A DNA stretch of 47,730 nt from Flavisolibacter sp. (GTDB taxonomy: Bacteria; Bacteroidota; Bacteroidia; Chitinophagales; Chitinophagaceae), in NCBI GenBank assembly GCA_028288675.1, contig JAQBNG010000097.1, forward strand, positions 1 to 47,730, written 5' to 3'. Under the pieces are notes generated by a model. That model made no database searches. It was not told where the DNA came from and worked only from the letters and a program-made list of their open reading frames with translations. Numbering within the stretch: position 1 is the stretch's first letter; the number at the start of each line of letters is the position of its first letter. Position numbers and translations under genes: made by a program. Of this stretch, positions 28,868 to 37,846 are shown one piece after another.

Positions 28868-29239
28868 ATGAAAGAGAATAACATCATTCTGGCCAAGACG
28901 TTTACTTTTGGCCTAAGGATTATTAAACTTCATCTTTATTTAAAAAAACAGAACATAGACCGGGCTCTAAGCCTGCAACTTTTAAAAAGTGGGACTTCAG
29001 TTGGTGCTAATGCAGAAGAAGCCATGGGAGGTTCATCAAAGAAAGATTTTAAACAAAAACTTAGAATAAATTATAGAGAAGCAAGGGAAACAAGATATTG
29101 GTTGCGATTGCTGAAGGAAAGTCAATTACTTGAACAAAACCTTGCGGATTCAATCATTCAGGATTGCGAAGAAATCCTGCGAATTCTCACTTCAATTTTA
29201 AACTCCACAAGCGACAAACGCTTAATTACTAATTATTAA
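28868..29239 (+). CDS. Four-helix-bundle protein, 23S rRNA IVS family
   Basis: A 123-residue helical protein of the TIGR02436/S23 family, named after ORFs in 23S rRNA intervening sequences. Marks are an N-terminal AKTFTFGLRII, the pattern LLKSGTSVGANAEEAMGG, then SKKDFKQKLRINYREARETRYWLRLL. The fold is related to the Avd proteins of diversity-generating elements. Function is unknown. The gene is precisely bracketed by inverted repeats, and the right arm encodes its last codons. Its neighbours on both sides are close-packed, so it looks inserted between parE and the DUF1835 gene. Confidence 0.88.
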   Translation: MKENNIILAKTFTFGLRIIKLHLYLKKQNIDRALSLQLLKSGTSVGANAEEAMGGSSKKDFKQKLRINYREARETRYWLRLLKESQLLEQNLADSIIQDCEEILRILTSILNSTSDKRLITNY

Positions 29240-29248
29240 TTATTAATT
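29222..29248. repeat. Right arm of inverted repeat around S23-like gene
   Basis: Reverse complement of the left arm at 28834-28860 with two mismatches. It covers the final codons and stop of the four-helix-bundle gene and ends 5 bases before the DUF1835 start codon. Confidence 0.85.
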
Positions 29249-29253
29249 TCTCG

Positions 29254-30105
29254 ATGATTCATATTGTATTTCAACAAGCCGACATAGACGTTCTGAAAAA
29301 AGCATTTGAGTTAGATGAAACGATGGCCGGCGATATAGTGGAAATAAAAGACGATTACGCTGTTGGCCCTATTCAAAACATATATGAAACCGAAGGTTAC
29401 CAACAACGCCGCGAATGGTGGAAAGGCTTGTTGGATTATTCTCCATATAACTCAGATGGCCTCATGGAAATGGTTGATGACCGCATGGCTGTACATCAGT
29501 TGAAGAGGTCATTGGATGAAGACGAAAAACTTGAGGTTTGGATCTGGATGGGACAGAACCAGCATGATGTGTGTGGTTATTATTGGTTGATCTCACAACT
29601 AAAAGAATACAGCGGAAGAATTTATGTTCTGTATTTAAATAACCTTCCTTTTATTAATGATAAGGGTTCTATTTTTTATCCTACAACGTTGCACCAGATC
29701 CTGCCGAAAGAGTTTTTAAAAGCAAAAAAGCTTTGCCGCAAAGTAACTTCCAGTGAGTTTGAAATTGACCCGGACGAATGGAAGAAATTGATGGAAGAAA
29801 ACGCTGCTATCCGCATATTAGAAGGTGGCAAAAAGATAGCAAGCAAGCAAGAAGATTTTTACGATACGGATATTCTTACAAACCTGACGAAGGAAGCACA
29901 GAGAGGTGCCAAAGCAATGCACAATATTTTAGGTAAGATGAAAATAAAAACCGGTGATGTATTTCTTTTATTAAGAATGAAAGCATTAATGGAAGAAGGT
30001 AAAGTTGAAATCATTGGTGAGCCTTCAAAAGGATGGAAAGAGTTTGAAGTAAAATTAAAATCAACTGCTGGAGAAACCCTTGAAGTCCCCGAAACTTCTT
30101 CTTAA
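29254..30105 (+). CDS. DUF1835 domain protein
   Basis: A 283-residue cytoplasmic protein. Its N-terminus (IHIVFQQADIDVL, then GDIVEIKDDYAVGPI) is the DUF1835 pattern, and residues about 150-280 fit the accompanying DUF3658 region. DUF1835 proteins are widespread in Bacteroidetes and Firmicutes with no established role. It may be co-transcribed with the preceding and following genes (51-base gap downstream). Confidence 0.82.
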   Translation: MIHIVFQQADIDVLKKAFELDETMAGDIVEIKDDYAVGPIQNIYETEGYQQRREWWKGLLDYSPYNSDGLMEMVDDRMAVHQLKRSLDEDEKLEVWIWMGQNQHDVCGYYWLISQLKEYSGRIYVLYLNNLPFINDKGSIFYPTTLHQILPKEFLKAKKLCRKVTSSEFEIDPDEWKKLMEENAAIRILEGGKKIASKQEDFYDTDILTNLTKEAQRGAKAMHNILGKMKIKTGDVFLLLRMKALMEEGKVEIIGEPSKGWKEFEVKLKSTAGETLEVPETSS

Positions 30106-30156
30106 ACTTTAGACACTCGTAAAACCTCCTGGGTTTGATATAAAAGTCATCTTAAC

Positions 30157-31497
30157 ATGAAAAAATTAATTACTTCGGTTGCGGCTATCTTTTTTTCTAT
30201 CGTTGTATTTGCGCAGGATAAGAGCAAACAAATACAGGACCTGTTAGCTATTTATTCAAAAGATGGGAAGTTCAATGGAAGTGTTTTAGTAGCACAAAAA
30301 GGAACTGTTATTTACCAGGGTGGGTATGGCTTTCGTGATGCAGAAAATAAAGTTACCCATGAGGCCAACGATATTTTTCAAATTGGTTCCATCACTAAAC
30401 AAATTACTGCTGCGGTCATTATGCAATTGCAGGAAGAAGGCAAGCTTACCGTACAGGATAAGCTCAGTAAATATTTTCCCGGTTTTGCTAATGGTGATAA
30501 AATAACCATTGAAAATTTGCTGACACATACCTCGGGTATTTATAATTATACCAACGATGAAGTGCTAATGAAGAGTGATGTAACAAAGCATTATTCCCAA
30601 AAAGAAATGCTGGATATGATTAAAGCTTATAAGCCCGATTTTGAACCCGGTGCCAAATGGAATTACAGCAACTCCGCTTATTCTATATTAGGTTACATTA
30701 TTGAAAAGGTTACTGGCAAGCCGTATGAGAAGGTGGTTAGAGAAAGAGTTTTTACACCACTCGGTATGATTAGTAGCGGCTTTGATTTTACTCATTTATC
30801 GGCACCGGGTAAATCAAAAGGCTATTTTTCTTTAGCAGGAGGAAAGCCTGTAATTGCTCCGGTTGTTGATTCAACAATTGCTTATTCTGCCGGTGCTATT
30901 TATTCTACAGTTGGCGATTTAGCCAAATGGGAACGGGCTGTAACACAAGGCAAACTTCTAAAAGCAGAATCATGGAAAGCCGTATTTACACCTCAAAAAA
31001 ACAAGTATGGCTACGGTTGGGTAATAGATAGTTCTTTCGGAAAGCCGTTCACTTCTCATAGCGGAGGCATCCATGGCTTTTCTTCTTACCTGATCCGCTT
31101 TCCACAAGACGAAGTAACAGTTATCATGATTGACAATTCTTCTTCTCCACATTTGGGAAAGATCAGTAAAAACCTCGCTGCTATTGCTTTGGGGCAGTCT
31201 TACGAAATGCCGGCGGTGCGAAAGGCCACTGATATCGACACTTCCATACTTAAGCAATATGTTGGTGAATACCAACTGTCTCCCTCTTTTTCAATTGTGG
31301 TTTCGTTGGAAGGAAAAGGGTTGAGAGCTCAAGCTACCAATCAGCCTCCATTTGATATTTATGCAGAGAAAGAAAACGTCTTTTTTCTAAAAGTAGTGGA
31401 TGCACAACTTGAGTTTGTAAAGGATGAAAATGGAAAAGTCACTGAACTTATCCTGCACCAAAATGGAATGGATCAAAAGGGTAAAAAAATAAAATAA
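30157..31497 (+). CDS. Serine hydrolase, class C beta-lactamase fold
   Basis: A 446-residue exported protein with signal peptide ending VFAQ. The S-x-x-K motif is S78-K81 in GSITKQ. Y-x-N appears in KWNYSNSAYS, and the third motif is HSGG in FTSHSGGIHG. These are the catalytic elements of the class C beta-lactamase/DD-peptidase superfamily. A C-terminal beta-rich domain of about 100 residues (from YVGEYQLSPSF) is common in the non-lactamase branch, so esterase or D-amino-peptidase activity is as likely as beta-lactam resistance. Confidence 0.88.
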   Translation: MKKLITSVAAIFFSIVVFAQDKSKQIQDLLAIYSKDGKFNGSVLVAQKGTVIYQGGYGFRDAENKVTHEANDIFQIGSITKQITAAVIMQLQEEGKLTVQDKLSKYFPGFANGDKITIENLLTHTSGIYNYTNDEVLMKSDVTKHYSQKEMLDMIKAYKPDFEPGAKWNYSNSAYSILGYIIEKVTGKPYEKVVRERVFTPLGMISSGFDFTHLSAPGKSKGYFSLAGGKPVIAPVVDSTIAYSAGAIYSTVGDLAKWERAVTQGKLLKAESWKAVFTPQKNKYGYGWVIDSSFGKPFTSHSGGIHGFSSYLIRFPQDEVTVIMIDNSSSPHLGKISKNLAAIALGQSYEMPAVRKATDIDTSILKQYVGEYQLSPSFSIVVSLEGKGLRAQATNQPPFDIYAEKENVFFLKVVDAQLEFVKDENGKVTELILHQNGMDQKGKKIK

Positions 31498-31503
31498 AAT
31501 CCA

Positions 31504-31536
31504 AAACATAGAATGTCTTAAAGACCTTCTATGTTT
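31504..31536 (+). promoter_or_regulatory. Long hairpin ahead of parC
   Basis: AAACATAGAA (31504-31513) and TTCTATGTTT (31527-31536) are perfect complements. Inside, GTCT (31515-31518) pairs with AGAC (31522-31525) around a 3-base loop. The structure lies between the serine hydrolase stop and the parC start, 14 bases before ATG 31550. No T run follows, so it is more likely a leader or processing stem than a terminator. Confidence 0.65.
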
Positions 31537-31549
31537 AGCAGCACGCGAT

Positions 31550-34054
31550 ATGAAAAACAAAAACTTCGAACACGTTCAAACAGACCATGGCATAAACGGC
31601 CAGTATAAAACCTGGTTTCTTGATTATGCATCTTATGTAATTCTTGAAAGGGCCGTACCCGCAGTTGAAGATGGATTGAAGCCTGTGCAGCGCCGCATCC
31701 TTCATGCCATGAAAGAAATGGATGATGGGCGTTATAATAAAGTAGCAAACGTTATTGGACAAACCATGCAGTACCATCCGCATGGCGATGCTTCCATTGG
31801 CGATGCCCTGGTAAACATGGGACAAAAAGATTTGTTGATTGACACACAGGGAAACTGGGGCGATATACGTACCGGTGATGATGCCGCCGCTGCCCGTTAT
31901 ATTGAAGGCCGCTTGAGCAGGTTTGCTTTAGAGGTTGTGTTCAATCCAAAAACTACCACCTGGCAACTAAGCTATGATGGCAGAAAGAATGAACCTGTAA
32001 CGCTGCCGGTTAAGTTTCCTTTGTTATTGGCGCAAGGTGCAGAGGGTATCGCTGTAGGTCTTGCTACTAAAATTTTACCGCACAATTTTATAGAGTTGTG
32101 CGATGCCAGTATAAAATATTTAAAAGGCCGCAAGTTTGATCTGTATCCCGATTTTTTAACTGGCGCTATGATTGATGTTACCGATTACAACGGTGGTCAG
32201 CGCGGTGGCAGGGTAAAGGTTAGAGCGCATATTGAGGAGTATGATAAGAAGACACTGTTGATCAAAAGTGTGCCCTATGGCGTTACCACTTTAGCCTTGA
32301 TGGATAGCATTGTAAAAGCTAACGATGCCGGTAAGATCAAGATAAAAAAAGTGGTGGATAATACAGCTGCTGATGTAGAGATCCAGGTTGACTTGGCCCC
32401 CGGTATTTCGCCGGATATTACCATTGATGCCTTATATAAGTTTACCGATTGCGAAGTTTCGGTAGCCCCAAACACCTGCGTTATCATTGACCAGAAGCCG
32501 CATTTTGTAGCCGTAAATGATTTGCTACGCATCTCTGCCGATAATACCAAAAACCTGTTGCAACGTGAGTTGGAAATCAAGCTGGGTGAGTTGGGAGAGA
32601 AGTGGCATTATACATCGCTGGAGAAGATTTTCTTTGAAGAAAAAATATACAAAGAGCTTGAGAAAAAGCACGAGACCTGGGATAAGGTAATTGAAGCGAT
32701 AGATAAAGCTTTTGGGCCTTTTAAAAAACTACTGCGCAGGGACATTTCAAGAGAAGATATTTTAAAGCTGACGGAAAAGCCTGTTCGTCGTATTTACCGG
32801 TTGGATATTGATGAATTGAATGCTCAAATAAAAGAATTGGAAGCGCAGATAAAAGGTGTGCAATACGACCTTGCGCATTTAACAGAATATGCTATTGCTT
32901 ATTTTGAAAACCTGCTGAAAAAGTATGGTAAGGGCCGCGAACGTAAATCAGAGATCAAAGTGTTTGAGGCGATTGAAGCCAGGCATGTGGCTATCGCCAA
33001 TACCCGTATTTATCTAAATCGTGCGGAGGGTTTCATTGGCACTTCTTTAAAGAAAGATGAGTTCCTGGTTGAGTGCTCCGACCTTGACGACATCATTGCT
33101 TTTACCAAACGTGGTACAATGAAAGTGGTGAAGGTGCAGGATAAGGTTTTTATCGGTAAGGACATTTTATATGCTGCCGTATTTCGCAAAGGCGATGAAC
33201 GCACTACGTACAATATGGTGTACACTGATGGCGCATCAGGAATCACTTTTGCCAAGCGTTTTAATGTTACCGGTATAACCCGCGACAAAGAATATGACCT
33301 TACAAAAGGCCACGATAAAAGCAAGGTGCATTACCTTACTGTTAATCCAAATGGCGAAGCGGAGGTGGTACGTATTATATTAAGCCCGGCTTCTACCGCC
33401 CGTAATAAAGAATTCGATTTCTTTTTTGAAGAGATGGAAATTAAAAGCCGCAACAGCATTGGTAACCAGGTTACAAAATACCCTGTTCGTGCGGTGAAGT
33501 TTAAAGAAGCAGGTGTGGCCACTTTAGGAAGCATCAAGCTTTGGTTTGATGATAAGTTTGGCCGCCTGAACCATGATGGTAAAGGAATGGCCCTTGGCGA
33601 TTTTGACGCGGAAGACCGGGTGCTTGTAATTAATACCGACGGCACTTACGAAATCACCGATCAGGAGCTTACACAACGCTTCAATCCTGAGGAGGTTATG
33701 CTGGTTGAGAAGTTTGATCCGGAACAAATCATTACGGCAGTGTATTTAGATAATGATAAACTTCAGTATAACGTAAAACGTTTCCGTATAGAAACAACGA
33801 CGTTGAAATCTAAATTCTTATTCATTAAAGAGGGCAAAGGCAATTTGCTGGAAGCTGTTTCCACCGAGGAAGAACCGCTGCTTATTGTTCATTCCGGCAA
33901 AGGTTCCCAGGTGCGCAAAGCGAAATTTAAAATCGCTAAAATGGTTGATGTAATGGGATGGAAAGCAGTAGGAGCAAAGCTCGTTGATTACAATAAAAGT
34001 ATTATGATGGAGTGGGAGGTGAAGGAAGACGGAAAGCAGCCAGAGTTGTTTTAG
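31550..34054 (+). CDS. parC: DNA topoisomerase IV subunit A
   Basis: The DNA-cutting subunit, 834 residues, which decatenates sister chromosomes with ParE. The N-terminal segment ASYVILERAVPAVEDGLKPV is diagnostic, as are YHPHGDASIGDALV and the catalytic Tyr117 with Arg116 in AAAARYIEGR. A coiled-coil stretch (LNAQIKELEAQIKG) occurs in the middle. The C-terminal beta-propeller-like region lacks a clear gyrase box (QRRGGKG-type motif), which supports ParC over GyrA. Confidence 0.94.
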   Translation: MKNKNFEHVQTDHGINGQYKTWFLDYASYVILERAVPAVEDGLKPVQRRILHAMKEMDDGRYNKVANVIGQTMQYHPHGDASIGDALVNMGQKDLLIDTQGNWGDIRTGDDAAAARYIEGRLSRFALEVVFNPKTTTWQLSYDGRKNEPVTLPVKFPLLLAQGAEGIAVGLATKILPHNFIELCDASIKYLKGRKFDLYPDFLTGAMIDVTDYNGGQRGGRVKVRAHIEEYDKKTLLIKSVPYGVTTLALMDSIVKANDAGKIKIKKVVDNTAADVEIQVDLAPGISPDITIDALYKFTDCEVSVAPNTCVIIDQKPHFVAVNDLLRISADNTKNLLQRELEIKLGELGEKWHYTSLEKIFFEEKIYKELEKKHETWDKVIEAIDKAFGPFKKLLRRDISREDILKLTEKPVRRIYRLDIDELNAQIKELEAQIKGVQYDLAHLTEYAIAYFENLLKKYGKGRERKSEIKVFEAIEARHVAIANTRIYLNRAEGFIGTSLKKDEFLVECSDLDDIIAFTKRGTMKVVKVQDKVFIGKDILYAAVFRKGDERTTYNMVYTDGASGITFAKRFNVTGITRDKEYDLTKGHDKSKVHYLTVNPNGEAEVVRIILSPASTARNKEFDFFFEEMEIKSRNSIGNQVTKYPVRAVKFKEAGVATLGSIKLWFDDKFGRLNHDGKGMALGDFDAEDRVLVINTDGTYEITDQELTQRFNPEEVMLVEKFDPEQIITAVYLDNDKLQYNVKRFRIETTTLKSKFLFIKEGKGNLLEAVSTEEEPLLIVHSGKGSQVRKAKFKIAKMVDVMGWKAVGAKLVDYNKSIMMEWEVKEDGKQPELF

Positions 34055-34062
34055 GAAAATTT

Positions 34063-34097
34063 TATCCCCAGTCTGCATTTAGGTAGCACTGGGGATA
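34063..34097. terminator. Bidirectional terminator, parC / smpB
   Basis: TATCCCCAGT (34063-34072) pairs perfectly with ACTGGGGATA (34088-34097) around a 15-base loop. It lies between convergent parC and smpB and is followed by T-rich sequence in both directions, though the T runs are short. Confidence 0.7.
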
Positions 34098-34099
34098 TT

Positions 34100-34534
34100 T
34101 CATTTCAAAAATCGCTTCATCTCCCTGTCCGTATCCTTCTGTTTAATACTATCTCTTTTATCATGCATTTTTTTACCCTTAGCCAATCCTATTTCTACCT
34201 TAACAAAATTCTTCTCATTCATAAAAAGTCGTAAGGGAATAATGGTAAAACCTTTTTCCTTCATCTTAGCATCCCACTTTTTCAACTCCCGTTTTGTAAG
34301 CAATAGTTTCCGGTCTCTTACGGCAACATGATTATTTACATTGCCATGAGAATATTCAGCAATATTCATCGCTTTTAACCAAAGCTCGCCATCACTAAAA
34401 ATGCAGTACGCATCCGCAAAATTTGCTTTACCAAGACGCAGCGATTTTACTTCTGTACCCAGCAAAGCAATGCCTGCTAAAAGCTTATCCTCAATAAAAT
34501 ATTCGTAGTAGGCCTGCCGGTTTTTAATCTCCAT
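34100..34534 (-). CDS. smpB: SsrA-binding protein
   Basis: The tmRNA partner that rescues stalled ribosomes. The protein is 144 residues, the usual length. Marks are NRQAYYEYFIEDKLLAGIAL, LGTEVKSLRLGKANFADAY, and a basic C-terminal tail with KMHDKRDSIKQKD that enters the ribosome. The gene lies 1 base downstream of accD on the same strand, so the pair is probably co-transcribed. Confidence 0.96.
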   Translation of the reverse strand: MEIKNRQAYYEYFIEDKLLAGIALLGTEVKSLRLGKANFADAYCIFSDGELWLKAMNIAEYSHGNVNNHVAVRDRKLLLTKRELKKWDAKMKEKGFTIIPLRLFMNEKNFVKVEIGLAKGKKMHDKRDSIKQKDTDREMKRFLK

Positions 34535-34535
34535 C

Positions 34536-35450
34536 TCAGTTCTTAAATAAGGTAAGTACAGTAGAAATTTTTTCCTTCAGCTCCTTTCTGTCAACTATAA
34601 AATCCAGGAAGCCTTTCTCTAATAAAAACTCGCTTCGCTGAAAGCCGGGAGGTAAATCTCTTTTTATGGTTTCCTTAATTACTCTTGGCCCTGCAAAGCC
34701 AATCAGTGCTCCCGGTTCTGCAATATTCAAGTCTCCCAACATACCAAAAGAAGCAGATATGCCGCCAAAAGTAGGATCGGTGAGTAAAGAAATATAAGGC
34801 AGTTTCGCATCTGATAGCTGCGAGAGTTTGCCGCTTGTTTTAGCTAATTGCATTAAAGAAAAGGCGCTTTCCATCATACGGGCACCACCGCTTTTGCACA
34901 CGATCAAATAAGGCAGTCTTTGGGCTATGCAGTAATCAACTGCCCGGCTAAATTTTTCCCCCATTACACTTCCCAATGAGCCCCCTATAAATTCAAAATC
35001 CATCGCTGCCACTACTAATTCGTTGCCGTTTATTTTCCCAACAGCCACCCTCATACTGTCTTGTAAATCACTCTTAGCCCAGCTTTCTTCTAAACGTTTA
35101 CCGTAAGGCTTCAAGTCGGTAAATCCTAACATGTCCTTGGAGCGGATATTGTTGAAGAGCTCCGTGTATTCATTGTTGTCAAACAGGATCTCATAATATT
35201 CATTGCTGCCGATGCGATGATGATAATTGCATTTTGGGCAAACGAACAGAGCTTCGCGAAGGTCATTGATAGTGCAGATATAATTACACTGCGGGCATTT
35301 ACCCCATAAGCCTTCCGGCGTTTCTTTCTTTTCGGATGATGGTGTAGTAATGCCTTTTTTCAGCCGCTTGAACCAGCTGCTTTTTGTCTCTGTAGTTTTA
35401 CCTTCCTCGCCAGCAAGGTTGGCGTCAAAATCTTCAAATGGATTGGTCAT
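34536..35450 (-). CDS. accD: Acetyl-CoA carboxylase beta subunit (CT)
   Basis: The carboxyltransferase beta subunit that forms malonyl-CoA for fatty-acid synthesis. The zinc ribbon CPQC...CPKC is at about residues 50-72. The crotonase-like core has SGGARMMES and PTFGGISASFGMLGD. ATG 35450 gives 304 residues. A frame extension to 35474 would overlap a -7 box at 35472-35479 and is rejected. smpB follows after 1 base. accA is not in this window. Confidence 0.95.
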   Translation of the reverse strand: MTNPFEDFDANLAGEEGKTTETKSSWFKRLKKGITTPSSEKKETPEGLWGKCPQCNYICTINDLREALFVCPKCNYHHRIGSNEYYEILFDNNEYTELFNNIRSKDMLGFTDLKPYGKRLEESWAKSDLQDSMRVAVGKINGNELVVAAMDFEFIGGSLGSVMGEKFSRAVDYCIAQRLPYLIVCKSGGARMMESAFSLMQLAKTSGKLSQLSDAKLPYISLLTDPTFGGISASFGMLGDLNIAEPGALIGFAGPRVIKETIKRDLPPGFQRSEFLLEKGFLDFIVDRKELKEKISTVLTLFKN

Positions 35451-35471
35451 CAACTGAATTTTGTATAGGCG

Positions 35472-35479
35472 CAAATATA
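35472..35479 (-). promoter_or_regulatory. -7 box of accD-smpB promoter
   Basis: TATATTTG on the minus strand ends about 21 bases before ATG 35450, predicting a leader of roughly 15 bases. The context CTTATATTTGCGC is the same as that of the fcl promoter, except for one base on the left flank. Confidence 0.55.
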
Positions 35480-35629
35480 AGAGATAATGCCTCGGGTTTT
35501 TTTGCCGCGGATGACGAGGGAAGCAGAGGGTTTTTTATCGCAGTAATTGTTTCGTACTTCTGGAGAGATTTTATGCAAAGGCGCATAGAAACAAAGGGAA
35601 AAGACAAGTTGAAGGAGTGAGAGTTTTTT

Positions 35630-35701
35630 AACCACAGATACACAACGGCACAGAGGTACACAAAGGGATTTTCTCTATGCAACTTTGGGCTCTATGGTTT
35701 C
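35630..35701. repeat. Degenerate long palindrome in intergenic gap
   Basis: The left half (ACCACAGATACACAACGG, then CACAGAGG) resembles the reverse complement of the right half (ending CTCTATGGTTT). This is the imperfect CCACAGAG...CTCTGTGG type of extragenic palindrome seen in many bacterial genomes. The gap 35451-35876 contains this element, the accD promoter and nothing else I can support as a gene. Confidence 0.5.
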
Positions 35702-35876
35702 TTTTGCTGCATAGCGATAGGAATGTATAAGGGTGATTATTTTCTTCTCTTTCACAAGAAGAGGTGAAAATAACAAATCAAAGATTGAAACAGACGATCA
35801 ATAGTAGTACATCTGCCTGGTTTAACACAAGCCTCAAACCAATTTTATTTTGATAAAATATTATCGGGTTTTCTCT

Positions 35877-36671
35877 TTATAAATCGGAGTATTCTGCCGG
35901 GGTAAGAAACGTAATATCTATTTTAGAAACATTGTTCTTGTATTCCGGTTTGGCAGATAAAGTTTTCCAAAACGGATCGCTGCCAAATGCTTTCCAATGT
36001 TCATCTCTTGCGGCTTTATTTTCAAACGAGGTCATATACATTAAGTTGGGCATCCGGTTACCTGCAACTACAGCGCCATAAAAAACAGCATTAAAACCAA
36101 GACGTTCAAACAAGCCGACTTCGCCTCCCTTATTAAACATCTCTACTTTGTTCCGATGTAATTTTTCCGTACTGCTTTCATAGCTGCGCAGTTCATAAAC
36201 ACGGCTCTTTTTCTCACCTGTCAGCGATGGTGCTTTCACCTCCGGCATATCTTCAAAAGCGTAGAGTAAAATTGTTTCGTACCGGGTGTACGGGCCCGCA
36301 TTGTATGCGGCATTTATGTATGCGCTGCCTGCCTGTTGAAAAGCTTTATTCTTTTGCAGTTTCGCAGGCAGTTCTTCAAACTGTTTTAATGATTTATATG
36401 GAATAAGTACATAGAGTTTCTTATCAGTTGCCGTATCAACGCCGATTGGAGTAAACACGCCTACCTTACCGATACCGGCCTGGTGTAAGGCAGGAACAAG
36501 CGCCTCTTTTAAAAAACTGTCTGCACCCGCAAGCTGTTGCATGGTGCTGAAATGATAGACTCTTATTTCAATGTATTGTCTTGCTGCTGCGGCCATACTT
36601 TTACCGGCAGTCGGTTTAGAAAAAGAATAAAGACAAAAGCAAAGCGACAAAAGGGAAACTATTTTTTTCAT
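35877..36671 (-). CDS. NIPSNAP family protein, exported
   Basis: A 264-residue protein with an N-terminal signal sequence (MKKIVSLLSLCFCLYSF) and two ferredoxin-like NIPSNAP repeats. The first begins YIEIRVYHFSTMQQL. The second begins VYELRSYESSTEKLHRNK and contains a FGSDPFWKTLSAKPEY helix typical of the family. NIPSNAP proteins have no firmly established biochemical activity in bacteria. It faces away from the ion-channel-like gene that follows. Confidence 0.87.
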   Translation of the reverse strand: MKKIVSLLSLCFCLYSFSKPTAGKSMAAAARQYIEIRVYHFSTMQQLAGADSFLKEALVPALHQAGIGKVGVFTPIGVDTATDKKLYVLIPYKSLKQFEELPAKLQKNKAFQQAGSAYINAAYNAGPYTRYETILLYAFEDMPEVKAPSLTGEKKSRVYELRSYESSTEKLHRNKVEMFNKGGEVGLFERLGFNAVFYGAVVAGNRMPNLMYMTSFENKAARDEHWKAFGSDPFWKTLSAKPEYKNNVSKIDITFLTPAEYSDL

Positions 36672-36837
36672 ATACGCGTAATCTGAATCTAAAATAAGGG
36701 TTTCTGGATTTATGCAACACCTTCATTTTTCTATACCAGTTTACTCCTTCACAAAAGGAGGGAGGCGCAGAATAATTTGGGATTATTAAAAGTCATATGC
36801 ATGTTCTATGTTCGCAATGCCGGCAGGCAAAATCACT

Positions 36838-37803
36838 ATGAACAAAACCTTACTCCTTCTTACTTTTTTCCTACTTATTTCCGGCATCTTCAGCATGCTA
36901 GCTGCACAGGACGCAAAGCCCGACACGGTTAAAACCGGTATCTATATCACAAGCATACATGATATTGACTTTAAGCAAAAAGAATTTGCTATCAGTGTGT
37001 GGTTATGGCTAAAGTATAAAAACAGGAAGTTTAATTTTCTTCAAAACCTGGAGGTGCCTCAGGCTAAATCAGTAGAAAAGTCTTTCTCTACCGTGGATAG
37101 TTCCGGCGAAGAAGTTTACATGCAGATGAAGCTGCAATGTGTAATGAAAGACTCATGGAGAATAGCCAACTTTCCTTTTGACCGCCAGACCTTGCGGCTT
37201 TCAATAGAAAACTCACAGTATGATTCAAGGTCATTAATTTTTATAGCAGATACTGTTGGGCAGCACTTCGATCCCCGTTTTGCATTGCGGGGCTGGTCAA
37301 TTGACAGTTGCTTAATGAGCACGGGTAATAAAATTTATGAAACGGGTTTTGGTGATGCAAGCCTGGCAAAGCCACAAACTGTATACAGCACATTTAGAGT
37401 TAGGTTAAGCATCAAACGGGAAGCCGGTGGTTTATTCTGGAAAATGTTCCTTGGCATGTACATAGCTTTCCTTATCGCTTATGTTTGCTTTTACATTCAT
37501 GCCGATTCAATAGATTCCCGATTCGGTCTAAGTGTGGGTTCTTTGTTTGCCGTTATTGGTAATAAATATATCGTTGATTCAACTTTGCCCGAGTCAAGTT
37601 CATTTACACTGGTTGATATTCTTCATGGCCTTACTTTATTTATGATTCTTGCTATTATAACCGCTACGGCCTATTCGCTGCTATTGGTAAAAAGGGATGA
37701 ATTGAAAAAAGCTAAAAAGTTTGATATGATTGCAGCGCAAGTTGTACTATTTATCTATGTTGTTCTAAACGCCTGGTTCATAGCAAATGCACTTAGTGAT
37801 TAA
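36838..37803 (+). CDS. Pentameric ligand-gated ion channel homologue
   Basis: A 321-residue protein with signal peptide (to about residue 23, LAAQ), an extracellular beta-sandwich (about 30-195) and four membrane helices near 200-220, 228-246, 256-284 and 300-317. The extracellular part has GIYITSIHDID, then AISVWLWLKYKN, and FPFDRQTLRLSIEN, which matches the FPxDxQxL...IE signature of Cys-loop receptors. As in other bacterial members the paired loop cysteines are absent. Helix 2 ends STLP before a linker SFTLVD, matching the NLP-x5-T pattern of the GLIC/ELIC M2-M3 junction. ATG 36838 preserves the signal. Ligand and ion are unknown. A lipoprotein gene follows after 43 bases. Confidence 0.75.
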   Translation: MNKTLLLLTFFLLISGIFSMLAAQDAKPDTVKTGIYITSIHDIDFKQKEFAISVWLWLKYKNRKFNFLQNLEVPQAKSVEKSFSTVDSSGEEVYMQMKLQCVMKDSWRIANFPFDRQTLRLSIENSQYDSRSLIFIADTVGQHFDPRFALRGWSIDSCLMSTGNKIYETGFGDASLAKPQTVYSTFRVRLSIKREAGGLFWKMFLGMYIAFLIAYVCFYIHADSIDSRFGLSVGSLFAVIGNKYIVDSTLPESSSFTLVDILHGLTLFMILAIITATAYSLLLVKRDELKKAKKFDMIAAQVVLFIYVVLNAWFIANALSD

Positions 37804-37846
37804 GGAATGATTATTTGTACAGGCATAAAAAATTTTATTGCTGAAA

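Noticed and set aside
35434-35682. Short frames on both strands in the accD-NIPSNAP gap
   Set aside because: They run through a promoter and a degenerate palindrome, overlap each other, and show no start site or family resemblance.
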